A DNA stretch of 25,963 nt, from contig CAZFST010000043.1 in the NCBI GenBank assembly GCA_964522015.1, positions 1 through 25,963 on the forward strand, in the 5' to 3' direction. A model generated the notes under the pieces. It was not told where the DNA came from. It saw only the letters and a program-made list of their open reading frames with translations, and searched no databases. Shown piece by piece: positions 6,647 through 14,517 of this stretch (positions within the stretch are counted from its first letter, which is position 1; the number at the start of each line of letters is the position of its first letter). The stretch comes from QQWI01 sp964522015. GTDB taxonomy: Bacteria > Bacillota > Clostridia > Peptostreptococcales > Acidaminobacteraceae. The translations under genes and the position numbers were made by a program.

Positions 6647-7732
6647 ATGTTATTTAAAGGACTCAAAGGACACTTAAAAGCCAGTGACATCAAGTATAAA
6701 GCAGTGGGCATGGCCATACTAGCAGCACTTTTATATGGTATCAGTGCGCCAATCTCCAAACTTTTACTCAATGAACTGCCAGCAACCTTGATGGCTGCCT
6801 TACTCTATTTAGGTGCTGGCTCTGGTATGTTGGCCATCAGTATTTATAATGTCGTCACAAAGAAGGAACAGTTAGAAGCAAAAATCACATCTAAAGAAGG
6901 GCCTTTTGTATTGGCCATGATCCTTCTAGATATTCTGGCTCCCATTCTTTTAATGGCTGGGCTTAAAATGACAACGTCCTCAAATGCATCCTTGCTTAAC
7001 AACTTTGAGATTGTGGCAACTTCTTTAATTGCCCTTTTTATCTTTAAAGAAACCATTGGTAAAAGAATGTGGCTCGCCATTACCCTCATCACAGTTTCTA
7101 GTATTATCTTATCCGTCAGTGATTTCAGCAGTTTCAAATTTTCATTGGGGTCCGTATTTGTCTTGTTAGCCTGCCTGTCTTGGGGGCTTGAAAACAACTG
7201 TACCCGGATGCTGTCCTTAAAAGACCCACTGCAAATTGTGGTGATCAAAGGGTTTGGATCCGGTATTGGTTCTTTGATCATCTGCTTTATGTTAAATGAA
7301 TTCAGTCAAAATTGGCCCTATATTGCGGTGGCATTGTTACTTGGGTTTGTGGCCTACGGACTGAGTATTTATTTCTACATTAGAGCCCAAAGAGATCTTG
7401 GCGCTGCCAGAACCAGTGCCTTTTATGCAACGGCACCCTTTATCGGGGTTATCATTTCTTGGATCGTGCTTAGAGAAGGCATAACACCTTCATTTTTAAT
7501 TGCCCTTGTCATCATGCTTATCGGTACTTATTTTGCTGTGACAGAAGATCACGGACATGAGCACCAGCACAGCCCTGAATCCCATGACCATAAACATAGC
7601 CACCAGGATGGGCATCATGACCACCATCACCCCGAAGCTGTTATTGGGGAGCACGCACATGAGCACACCCACCAACCAGTAAAACATCAGCATAAACACT
7701 TGCCTGACTTGCACCATAGGCATAGTCACTAG
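6647..7732 (+). CDS. EamA/DMT permease with long histidine-rich tail, putative metal exporter
   Basis: This 361-residue inner-membrane permease belongs to the drug/metabolite transporter superfamily. About ten hydrophobic segments fill residues 17-298. They form two EamA-like halves, the first with LYGISAPISKLLLNELPATLMAALLY cut by turns and the second starting near LACLSWGLENNCTR. Residues 299-361 are a hydrophilic tail with 24 histidines in 63 residues (for example HGHEHQH, HHDHHH, HAHEHTH), a typical metal-binding extension. The gene follows a CsoR-family sensor by three bases, so the substrate is probably a metal ion such as nickel or cobalt rather than an organic compound. The InrS-controlled exporter NrsD also has a His-rich C-terminus but belongs to another superfamily. 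Export rather than import is inferred from the repressor type. Confidence 0.85.
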   Translation: MLFKGLKGHLKASDIKYKAVGMAILAALLYGISAPISKLLLNELPATLMAALLYLGAGSGMLAISIYNVVTKKEQLEAKITSKEGPFVLAMILLDILAPILLMAGLKMTTSSNASLLNNFEIVATSLIALFIFKETIGKRMWLAITLITVSSIILSVSDFSSFKFSLGSVFVLLACLSWGLENNCTRMLSLKDPLQIVVIKGFGSGIGSLIICFMLNEFSQNWPYIAVALLLGFVAYGLSIYFYIRAQRDLGAARTSAFYATAPFIGVIISWIVLREGITPSFLIALVIMLIGTYFAVTEDHGHEHQHSPESHDHKHSHQDGHHDHHHPEAVIGEHAHEHTHQPVKHQHKHLPDLHHRHSH

Positions 7733-7765
7733 GGGTTTTGAGAACAAATATGGAGGTCACCGCCA

Positions 7766-8644
7766 TTGCGAATCGCCAAAGAATGCATCCCTTGCCTAGC
7801 GCGGCAAGCTATAGACATTGCGCAGGAAATCACTTCAGATACTACCCAACAAGAGTTGATTATCAAAGGGTGTTTAAATGAGCTGGCTCAGATCAACTTT
7901 TCTGAATCGGCCCCCCAGATTGCACACGCTATGCATCAAGTGGCAAAGGGGATTACGGGAATTTTAGACCCCTACCAAACATTAAAGGCAACCTTTAATG
8001 AGGTTGCCTTGGCATTAGTAGATGAGCTAAGAGTTGATCCGAGAGTAGCAAATAGTGCAAAACCCTTTGATACAGCCTGTAGATTAGCAATAGCAGGGAA
8101 TATCATCGATTTTTCTGTGGGCATTGACGTGACCGCCGAGGACATTGCAAAGTCTGTAGAAGATTGCCTTAGTGCAAACTTATTTGGAGCCGGTTCTGTG
8201 GCACTTGAACGGGCAGCACTTCAGGCTAAGAGCATTTTATATCTTGCCGACAATGCCGGTGAAATTGTATTTGACCGGCTTTTAATTGAAGCACTGCCCA
8301 CCCACAAAGTCACTGTGGTTGTTAAGGGTGGGCCTATTGTGAACGATGCAACCTTTGAGGATGCTCTATTAGCAGGACTTCCAGCCCTTGTCAATGTGAT
8401 CGACAATGGTTACAATGCTCAGGGGACCATCCTCCACAAATGCAGTCCGGAATTTCAAAACCTGTTTTATCATGCGGATCTTGTTATTAGTAAGGGTCAA
8501 GCCAACTACGAAACCTTAAGCGACTTACCATCAGATGCCAGTAAACCTAACCAAAGACGATTCTTCTTAATGCGAGCAAAATGCCAATCCGTGGCCCATG
8601 CACTGGGCTGTGAGAAAATGGCATTTGTGCTTGATGAAACCTAG
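7766..8644 (+). CDS. DUF89/ARMT1-like metal-dependent phosphatase family protein
   Basis: This 292-residue cytoplasmic protein belongs to the DUF89 (COG1578) family. Members are metal-dependent phosphatases thought to remove damaged phosphometabolites, and they work with cobalt, nickel or manganese. Motifs are the Cys pair ECIPC (6-10), GNIIDF (111-116), YLADNAGEIVFDR (159-171, with the conserved Asp162-Asn163), KGGPIVNDAT (187-196) and ISKGQANYE (241-249). The start is TTG at 7766, eight bases after TGGAGGT; the ATG at 7750 is out of frame. It lies 33 bases after the permease gene with no terminator between, so it is probably the third gene of the metal operon. Substrate is unknown. The pairing with a nickel-type sensor fits the metal need of the family. 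Confidence 0.85.
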   Translation: MRIAKECIPCLARQAIDIAQEITSDTTQQELIIKGCLNELAQINFSESAPQIAHAMHQVAKGITGILDPYQTLKATFNEVALALVDELRVDPRVANSAKPFDTACRLAIAGNIIDFSVGIDVTAEDIAKSVEDCLSANLFGAGSVALERAALQAKSILYLADNAGEIVFDRLLIEALPTHKVTVVVKGGPIVNDATFEDALLAGLPALVNVIDNGYNAQGTILHKCSPEFQNLFYHADLVISKGQANYETLSDLPSDASKPNQRRFFLMRAKCQSVAHALGCEKMAFVLDET

Positions 8645-8659
8645 GGACAGTTAGGTGAT

Positions 8660-8708
8660 AAAAAAAGGACCCAACCCCCACTAAAATGGGTGTTTGGGTC
8701 CTTTGTCT
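8660..8708. terminator. Bidirectional terminator between DUF89 gene and folD
   Basis: AAAGGACCCAA (8664-8674) pairs with TTGGGTCCTTT (8694-8704), and an inner CCCA/TGGG helix extends the stem. On the minus strand it is followed by a run of seven T, so it serves folD best. On the plus strand the tail is the weaker TTTGTCT. Confidence 0.85.
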
Positions 8709-8743
8709 CATCAGATGCTATATAACAGATTGCTTTATATTAC

Positions 8744-9601
8744 TTACTCTTGATTTAGTTCCGCCTTACGTTCAGCAGCACTAATGGTCTGTTCAAGTAA
8801 CATAGAAATGGTCAGTGGACCAACACCACCAGGTACTGGAGTGTAGGCACTGGCTTTTTCTATAGCATGGTCCAGGTCAATGTCACCAATGCCACCAGCA
8901 TTATAGCCAGTGTCAATCAAAATGGCGCCTTCTTTAATCCAGTCTGCCTTGACAAATTTAGGTTTACCAACTGCTGCAACTACAATATCTGCACGTTTGA
9001 CGATGTCTGAAAGATTCTTGGTTTTTGAATGACAAATGGTCACTGTAGCATTGGCATTCAGCAATAACATGGCAATTGGCTTTCCAAGAATAGGACTTCT
9101 GCCAATCACTACGGCTTCTTTGCCAGTCATGTCTAGGTTGTAGTGGTTAATCAGTTTCATAATACCAAGGGGAGCGGCGTTGACAAAGGCATTGCTCATC
9201 ATGGTCATGCCACCAAAACTGCTAGTACTGACCCCGTCAGAGTCCTTTGTCAGTGCAATGGCATCAAAACAAAGTTGCTCGTCAACATGTTTTGGCACCG
9301 GGTGCTGAAGCAAAATTCCGCTGACCGTCATATCATTATTAAGGGCGTGAATTTTAGCAATTACTTGCTCGGTGGTATACTCGTTAGGAAGCTCCACTCT
9401 AATAGCCCGCATCCCAACCCGCTTGCAGGCATTGATCTTCATTTGTACATAAGCTGCATTTTCTTCGCTGTCACCCACCAAAATCAGCGCAAGGGTGGGA
9501 ATAATCCCCGTCTTGTCCGCAACAGCAGCTACTCTAAGAGCAAACTCTTGCTCAAGTTCTTTAGCCAACGCCTTACCATCTAATACCAACGCCTTATTCA
9601 T
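8744..9601 (-). CDS. folD: Bifunctional methylenetetrahydrofolate dehydrogenase / methenyltetrahydrofolate cyclohydrolase
   Basis: FolD interconverts 5,10-methylene-, 5,10-methenyl- and 10-formyl-tetrahydrofolate in the cytoplasm, supplying one-carbon units for purines, formyl-Met and, in acetogens, the methyl branch. The 285-residue length is normal. Signature parts are YVQMKINACKRVGM (51-64, catalytic Tyr51 and Lys55), VSGILLQHPVP (93-103), KDSDGV (119-124), the NADP-site VIGRSPILGKP (165-175) and PVPGGVGPLT near the C-terminus. Two usual motifs differ: the HP-x-N-x-G after DGV is replaced by STSSFG, and the PCTP of the folate site reads NAAP. The ATG is preceded by GGAGGAATGCA. It is a single-gene unit with its own promoter and terminator. 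Confidence 0.95.
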   Translation of the reverse strand: MNKALVLDGKALAKELEQEFALRVAAVADKTGIIPTLALILVGDSEENAAYVQMKINACKRVGMRAIRVELPNEYTTEQVIAKIHALNNDMTVSGILLQHPVPKHVDEQLCFDAIALTKDSDGVSTSSFGGMTMMSNAFVNAAPLGIMKLINHYNLDMTGKEAVVIGRSPILGKPIAMLLLNANATVTICHSKTKNLSDIVKRADIVVAAVGKPKFVKADWIKEGAILIDTGYNAGGIGDIDLDHAIEKASAYTPVPGGVGPLTISMLLEQTISAAERKAELNQE

Positions 9602-9635
9602 TGCATTCCTCCATGGTCTATGTTTATATCCTCAT

Positions 9636-9664
9636 ATCATAACTTGAATGGGTGCCGGTTGCAA
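9636..9664 (-). promoter_or_regulatory. Sigma-A type promoter of folD
   Basis: Read on the minus strand, TTGCAA (9664-9659) is followed by a 17-base spacer and TATGAT (9641-9636). The -10 lies about 34 bases before the folD start codon. Confidence 0.75.
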
Positions 9665-9675
9665 GACGTAAAGGC

Positions 9676-9704
9676 TTGTTTAATCAAGCTAAATGTAATA
9701 CAAT
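9676..9704 (+). promoter_or_regulatory. Candidate promoter upstream of a short terminated leader
   Basis: TTGTTT (9676-9681), a 17-base spacer and TACAAT (9699-9704) fit a sigma-A promoter. The predicted start near 9711 is only about 50 bases before a terminator-like hairpin. Confidence 0.4.
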
Positions 9705-9736
9705 ATTTAAAGGAAATATCTAAACTGACAACCGAG

Positions 9737-9761
9737 GCGGTCTAACAAGACGGCTTTTTTT
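9737..9761 (+). terminator. Small terminator-like hairpin before the lipoprotein gene
   Basis: GCGGTCT (9737-9743) pairs with AGACGGC (9748-9754) except for one G-G mismatch, around an AACA loop. A run of seven T follows directly. Confidence 0.45.
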
Positions 9762-9782
9762 ATGACCTTTAAGAATTTGTTG

Positions 9783-9788
9783 TATAAT
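9783..9788 (+). promoter_or_regulatory. -10 element for the lipoprotein gene at 9831
   Basis: TATAAT lies 42 bases before the chosen ATG. No clear -35 is seen. Its place inside the longer upstream reading frame argues for the later start. Confidence 0.4.
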
Positions 9789-9830
9789 ATTTTCAGAGAA
9801 TATGATTTTACGAGATGGGTGGTGTATCTA

Positions 9831-10772
9831 ATGAAATGGACTCAAAAAACACTGGTGTTGTCATGGGTACTAGGGTTGGCCCTATTAATGGGTGGTTGCC
9901 AACCGGCAGTGGCCAGCGAAGAGGGAAGAATTGAAGCTTTGGTAGCCATTCTCGATCAACCGACAATTGCCGACGACGTAACAGAGGCAAAGGCTCTAAA
10001 TCTCATCACCACTTGGGAACCAGAGGCCATGGAGACCACCTTGAACAAGCTAAGCTTTGAGGTGATCAAACGAGAAAGTAAACTTTTATACCGCATTCTG
10101 GATCAAGCTTTTCCTAAATGGCAATATAATTTTGAAGGGTTTACCATTACGTATTTAAAGCAAGAGAGTGCTTTGCTGGGGCTTGAAACTTCAGTGGTTG
10201 CCACAGAAGATCCGCCCATTACCATTATTGAGAGCTGCTTGTCCAGCGCTGATGTGCTCAATGCTTTTATTAAGCAAGTGACCGGTGATGGAAAGGTGGC
10301 AAAGGAAGATTTATTTGTTGCCCGCAGTAGTATCAAGGGTTCTTGGCAGGTGGTAGGCGGTAAACCGACTTTGACATGGCTAGAACTTGAGATTTACAAT
10401 ATTATCGAAAACAAGCATTATGGGGTTGAATTTAGAAGTGCCAGTTTGACCATTAAAAATATTGCTAGAAAAACCGTTGATTTTCAGGATATGAGCGTCA
10501 GTGAGTTGGCAAAGACCAGTATGGAAGCTGACTTTGTAAGCTTAGTACCCTTAGATGTATTGGTGCCTGTGCGACTTGATTTTGTGGCCTACTCCGATAC
10601 CACCAGCGAGGAGGGGGCAGGCCTAGCCCTGGCTGAAAAAAGCGATGATGGTTTTGTGCCAAAGAACGACGGAGCATACTCGGACATTATTGGGACATTG
10701 GGCCTATTTTGGGTAGCTGCAGAGGGTGAGAAGATGTTGGATTATCAATTGGTCAGTGCCGTTAAAGAGTAA
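9831..10772 (+). CDS. Lipoprotein of unknown function
   Basis: This 313-residue predicted lipoprotein is not one I recognise. The start at 9831 is chosen because a signal peptide begins exactly there (MKWTQK, hydrophobic core, lipobox LMGGC with Cys at 23), a TATAAT lies 42 bases upstream, and a weak GGGTGGTG ribosome site precedes it. An earlier in-frame ATG at 9762 would bury the signal peptide. The mature protein is mixed alpha/beta, with an acidic helical part (ETTLNKLSFEVIKRESKLLY), a middle with ITIIESCLSSADVL, and a beta-rich part (GVEFRSASLTIKNIARKTV). No enzyme motif is visible. The exporter gene follows 64 bases later without a terminator, so the two may be co-transcribed. Confidence 0.75.
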   Translation: MKWTQKTLVLSWVLGLALLMGGCQPAVASEEGRIEALVAILDQPTIADDVTEAKALNLITTWEPEAMETTLNKLSFEVIKRESKLLYRILDQAFPKWQYNFEGFTITYLKQESALLGLETSVVATEDPPITIIESCLSSADVLNAFIKQVTGDGKVAKEDLFVARSSIKGSWQVVGGKPTLTWLELEIYNIIENKHYGVEFRSASLTIKNIARKTVDFQDMSVSELAKTSMEADFVSLVPLDVLVPVRLDFVAYSDTTSEEGAGLALAEKSDDGFVPKNDGAYSDIIGTLGLFWVAAEGEKMLDYQLVSAVKE

Positions 10773-10836
10773 CATGTTTGAATAAGCGTGGGACTTGTAA
10801 CTGACAGACAGGCGATAGTAGGGAGAAGGAGACAAG

Positions 10837-11856
10837 ATGTTCGGTATATTTATCAATGCATTTACAATGGTGTTTTTTGCTGAAATGGGCGATAAGACAC
10901 AGATTTTAGCCATGAGCTTGGCGGCTAAATACCCCCTTAAGAAGGTAATTACAGGTATTGCAATTGGGGTTTTAGCGAATCATAGTTTGGCAGTGGCCCT
11001 TGGGTATTTTTTAGGCAAGGTGCTACCCATGAACATTATCGGGATTTTAGCCGGAGCACTCTTTGTCTTCTTTGGTTTAATGTCTTTTAAAGTGGAAGAC
11101 GAAGAAGAAGAGGCTGATCGTCCCATGAAGTTTTCTATTGTGGGCACCATTGCAATTGCATTTTTTATTGGAGAGCTTGGAGATAAGACGCAGATCACTG
11201 CAACGGCTCTTGCCACACAATTTGCCAGTCCTTTAGTGGTCTTAGCAGGAACCTTTACAGCCATGATGGCCACTGCTGCCATTGGTATAGCCATTGGCTT
11301 ATTGCTGGGTAAAAACCTGCCGGAAATGTTGATAAAAGTGGTTTCTGGATTTGTATTTGTAGGTTTTGGCACACAAAAGTTGTTTCAAACCGTGCCTCTT
11401 TTAAGCACCCCAATTTGGATGTTAATGTACACCCTTGTTCTTGGGTTGATGCTGTTCTGGGTGATTCGTCCGACTTACATCATATGGCGCTCTGGTCAGT
11501 TGATGCCCATGCAAAAAGTTGCTGAGGCCTTGCGTCAGATGCAAGACGAGCTTAAACATATGGCAGAGGGACTATGCCGTACAGAATCCGTTTGTGGTAC
11601 TTGTCTTGGAGATGGTTGCATTGTAGGACAAATAAAGGTGTTGATACAGGCCCTTGATCAACATGACGACAATGGTGTTGAAAGCGCCCTGTCACTGGTG
11701 GCTGTTGCAGTTGATAAGCACTTTAACTATACCATCGCTGCAGAAGGCTTAAGTCGCTTAAAATCTTACCGGACCACCCATCCTGAGCTAATGGCTCAAT
11801 ATGGTCATAAACTGGCACCAATCGAAGAGCGATTGACTCGGTTGACACAAATATAG
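10837..11856 (+). CDS. GDT1/TMEM165-family (UPF0016) cation exporter with Cys-rich C-terminal domain
   Basis: This 339-residue membrane protein belongs to the UPF0016 family, whose members (MneA, yeast Gdt1, human TMEM165) move manganese or calcium. The two family signatures are EMGDKTQ (16-22) and ELGDKTQ (113-119), one in each inverted half, and six to seven hydrophobic segments fill residues 1-210. A usual bacterial member ends near residue 200-220. Here about 120 cytoplasmic residues are added, with a helix rich in Gln/Glu (225-245) and four cysteines in the pattern C-x5-C-x2-C-x4-C (247, 253, 256, 261), then a helical end with several His. Manganese export is inferred from the family. 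The 64-base upstream gap leaves no room for the yybP-ykoY riboswitch often seen with this family. Confidence 0.9.
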   Translation: MFGIFINAFTMVFFAEMGDKTQILAMSLAAKYPLKKVITGIAIGVLANHSLAVALGYFLGKVLPMNIIGILAGALFVFFGLMSFKVEDEEEEADRPMKFSIVGTIAIAFFIGELGDKTQITATALATQFASPLVVLAGTFTAMMATAAIGIAIGLLLGKNLPEMLIKVVSGFVFVGFGTQKLFQTVPLLSTPIWMLMYTLVLGLMLFWVIRPTYIIWRSGQLMPMQKVAEALRQMQDELKHMAEGLCRTESVCGTCLGDGCIVGQIKVLIQALDQHDDNGVESALSLVAVAVDKHFNYTIAAEGLSRLKSYRTTHPELMAQYGHKLAPIEERLTRLTQI

Positions 11857-11888
11857 ATTATTTGACACCAAAACCATAGATTTGATTT

Positions 11889-11940
11889 AAAAGTTGATTT
11901 TGACCAGGGTTCAAACTGGAATAAATCAGCTTTTTAATTT
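11889..11940 (+). terminator. Intrinsic terminator after the cation exporter gene
   Basis: AAAAGTTGATTT (11889-11900) pairs with AAATCAGCTTTT (11923-11934), with one G-U pair. An inner CCAG/CTGG hairpin fills the loop, and TTTTTAATTT follows. Confidence 0.7.
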
Positions 11941-12116
11941 CAAATGGAAATACAGAAAAATTAGCCTAAATTAATAGTGAATATTGTTTGAAAAAATGAT
12001 ATTATATTAATTATTTATCGTACAATTAACGTTTTTTATCAATTATTTCACTGTTATTTTACTGTTTTTTACTAGTTGCTTGTTGATTATTTCGACAGCG
12101 AAAGCGAGGGTCTGGC

Positions 12117-13847
12117 ATGAGGTTTATTGGAAATTTAGGCATTAGACAAAAGATATGGTGTCTTGTAATTCCTGCACTATTTTTTATTGTCTCAATTGGT
12201 ACAGTTGGCTATTTAGGCTTAGCCTCTTCAGTGAAAGAAATTGATGGTAGCTATTACCAAGTCTATCTGCCTACAACTTATGTAGATGCAGTAAATGCTT
12301 TGAACTATAAGTTAAGATCAGACATGCTAGAAATGATGATTACAAGTGATGAAGATAAAAAAAAGGAACTGACCACTAGTATTGAACAGACCAAAAATGA
12401 AATGAGTAAAAACCTAGCTTTGTACGAAAAGACAGACATTGACCCTGAAGAGTCGGTTATACTAAAGTCATTAAAGGAAAAATTAGTTAATAATCAAACT
12501 GTCACCAGAGACATTATGGCCTTGGCAGCCGCTAATCAGACCAATCAGTCTTATACCATGTATAAAAATGAATTTGGCCCTAATCAAGATGAGATAGATA
12601 AAAATCTGGGCTCTTTGGCAGCTTACAACGTTAAACAAGGAAAAATAATGGTTCAAAATTCACGGGGTGACGTGGCTTTATCTGGAACGATTATTTTGAT
12701 TTTAACCCTTGTATCCTCTGTAGCTGGATACATTATCTCAAGATTGGTTACAAAGGTTATTGTGCCGCAACTAAGAGAAATGGCAGCTTACCTTGAAAAA
12801 GTAGCCACAGGGGATTTGAGCATGGAAACCCTAATCGCCGCAAAAAAGACTGAGATTTATGATGATGAGGTTGGTAAACTCGCTCAGTCAGTGATTAAAA
12901 TGAGAGAAAATCTGTCCAAACTGATTAGTAATGTCAACGATTCGGCAACAACCATTGCGGCTTCTGCCGAGGAACTATCAGCCAATGCAGGGGAATCTTC
13001 AAAAGGCATCGAAGAAATTGCTAATTCTGTTACCATGATTGCCACAAATACAGATACGCAACTTAAAACAGTGACAAAGTCTTCAGGTATCGTAAATGAC
13101 ATATCAGCAAATATCGCTGAAACCGTTGCCACTACCAATGATACTAGTATTGCTGTTAAAGGGACATTGGAAGCAACGGTTGTAGGCGAAAAGGCAATTA
13201 ATAAGGCCAAAGACCAAATGAACCAGATCAGAGCAACTGTTCTAGACCTTGAAGATGTGATTGGCAACCTAAACACAAGTTCAGGGCAAATTGGCCAAAT
13301 AGCAGGTTCAATCTCAGCGATTGCTGATCAAACCAATCTTTTAGCCCTTAATGCTGCCATAGAAGCTGCCAGAGCAGGAGAACAAGGAAGAGGATTCAGT
13401 GTTGTTGCAGATGAAGTTAGAAAACTGGCAGAACAATCCCAAATTTCAAGTAAGGAAATTACAAACTTGATTTCTCAAATACAGAACTTCACCACCAATG
13501 CTGTTTTAGCAATGAGAGATGGCAGTGAGCAAGTGAAGATCGGACTTGAAGTGGTAGATAGTGCTGGGGATGCATTTGATAATATTGCAACTCAAGTGAA
13601 TGGCATCAGTGAAATGATGCATGCAGTTACACAGGACGCCCATGCCATCGCTGATGGTAATGTGGTTTTAGTAGAGACCATGTCCCAGGTTGATCAAATC
13701 ACCAATGAGGTTGCAGAACAAACCCAAAATATTTCTGCAAACGTGGAAGAGCAAAGTGCGGCAATGGAAGAAATCGCCAGCGCTTCTGAAAGTTTGGCTG
13801 AAATAGCAAGTAATCTTCAGTTAGAAATTTCGAAGTTCAAGCTATAG
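12117..13847 (+). CDS. Methyl-accepting chemotaxis protein
   Basis: This 576-residue transmembrane chemoreceptor would signal through CheW and CheA. A first membrane segment (about 13-35) is followed by an extracytoplasmic four-helix-type sensor region (about 36-186), a second membrane segment (187-209), a HAMP domain (about 210-265) and a long cytoplasmic coiled coil. The highly conserved hairpin tip is at 400-440: IADQTNLLALNAAIEAA, then GEQGRGFSVVADEVRKLAEQS. A Glu/Gln/Ala-rich stretch near 544-553 (EEQSAAMEEI) resembles the methylation helix. The ligand is unknown; the sensor region lacks a recognisable PAS or Cache motif. The ATG follows GCGAGGGT. I see no sigma-D promoter, only AT-rich DNA upstream (11941-12090). 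No other chemotaxis gene is nearby. Confidence 0.95.
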   Translation: MRFIGNLGIRQKIWCLVIPALFFIVSIGTVGYLGLASSVKEIDGSYYQVYLPTTYVDAVNALNYKLRSDMLEMMITSDEDKKKELTTSIEQTKNEMSKNLALYEKTDIDPEESVILKSLKEKLVNNQTVTRDIMALAAANQTNQSYTMYKNEFGPNQDEIDKNLGSLAAYNVKQGKIMVQNSRGDVALSGTIILILTLVSSVAGYIISRLVTKVIVPQLREMAAYLEKVATGDLSMETLIAAKKTEIYDDEVGKLAQSVIKMRENLSKLISNVNDSATTIAASAEELSANAGESSKGIEEIANSVTMIATNTDTQLKTVTKSSGIVNDISANIAETVATTNDTSIAVKGTLEATVVGEKAINKAKDQMNQIRATVLDLEDVIGNLNTSSGQIGQIAGSISAIADQTNLLALNAAIEAARAGEQGRGFSVVADEVRKLAEQSQISSKEITNLISQIQNFTTNAVLAMRDGSEQVKIGLEVVDSAGDAFDNIATQVNGISEMMHAVTQDAHAIADGNVVLVETMSQVDQITNEVAEQTQNISANVEEQSAAMEEIASASESLAEIASNLQLEISKFKL

Positions 13848-13871
13848 GGGGGGAGAGATCCTCCTTTTCTA

Positions 13872-13880
13872 TGCTATAAT
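13872..13880 (+). promoter_or_regulatory. Extended -10 promoter of the ECF transporter operon
   Basis: TGCTATAAT is a perfect extended -10 element 43 bases before the GTG start. It follows a short G-rich hairpin, GGAG-AGATC-CTCC-TTTT, that may end the chemoreceptor transcript. There is no room for a riboswitch. Confidence 0.6.
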
Positions 13881-13923
13881 AACTTGACGGTCTTTTACTA
13901 CATTATTTATATGGAGGTCAATT

Positions 13924-14517
13924 GTGAATAATTTTTTCGAGAAACGCTTAAGGAACCACCTCAATAACTACTTTAAAGTAAACACAAAAACAATCGTTGC
14001 TACAGGATTAGGTGCAGCCATCTTTACATTGCTATTTATGTATGTTAAGGTCCCTTCGCCAATTCCAGAAACAAGCTTTCAAACGGCTTATGCCGTTAGT
14101 GCCTTGTTTGCGACACTGTTTGGTCCTATAGCAGGGGGCCTGATTGCCCTTATCGGTCATGGTCTCAGTGATGCGATTCAGTATGGCTCACCATGGTGGA
14201 GTTGGGTAATCGCCAGTGGCGTGGCTAGCTTTATATTCGGTTTTGCTTACCAGCGTACTGACGTTGAAAGCGGCAATCTTAAAGTCAGCGCCATCATCAT
14301 GTTCAATATCATTCAAATCATGGGTAATGTCATTGCGTGGGTAGTGGTTGCACCGGTTCTCGATATTGTGATTTACGCTGAGCCAGCCAATCTTGTATTT
14401 ACACAGGGGTTGATTGCCGCTATCATGAATTCAATCAGCGTTGGTGTCATCGGCACGCTTTTATTGGTTGCTTATAGCAAAACACGGACGCAAAAAGGGA
14501 GCCTGAAAAAGGGATGA
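13924..14517 (+). CDS. ECF transporter substrate-binding (S) component, UPF0397 type
   Basis: This 197-residue membrane protein is the substrate-capture subunit of an energy-coupling factor importer. It has about six hydrophobic segments. The parts typical of the UPF0397/ECF S-component group are TIVATGLGAAIF, KVPSPIPET, YAVSALFATLFGPIAGGL, IGHGLSDAIQYGSPWWSWV and a C-terminal GTLLLVAYSKTR. The start is GTG at 13924, six bases after GGAGG. Its stop overlaps the ATPase start as ATGA, so the three subunits are translated together. No vitamin riboswitch lies upstream, so the substrate cannot be read from the regulation. Related systems have been proposed to carry vitamins, their precursors or methionine-related compounds. 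Confidence 0.85.
   Translation: MNNFFEKRLRNHLNNYFKVNTKTIVATGLGAAIFTLLFMYVKVPSPIPETSFQTAYAVSALFATLFGPIAGGLIALIGHGLSDAIQYGSPWWSWVIASGVASFIFGFAYQRTDVESGNLKVSAIIMFNIIQIMGNVIAWVVVAPVLDIVIYAEPANLVFTQGLIAAIMNSISVGVIGTLLLVAYSKTRTQKGSLKKG

Noticed and set aside
7496..7747. Minus-strand frame opposite the His-rich tail
   Set aside because: It is a by-product of the repeated CAC/CAT codons of the permease tail. The Met/Val-rich product has no ribosome site and no family resemblance.
9143..9583. Plus-strand frame of 146 codons inside folD
   Set aside because: It is antisense to a clearly conserved folD and has no start signal or known motif.
10773..10836. yybP-ykoY manganese riboswitch before the GDT1-type gene
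   Set aside because: The gap is only 64 bases and lacks the conserved riboswitch motifs.
12000..12116. Sigma-D promoter or cyclic-di-GMP riboswitch before the chemoreceptor
   Set aside because: No TAAA-15-CCGATAT pair and no conserved GEMM motif is present; the region is only AT-rich.
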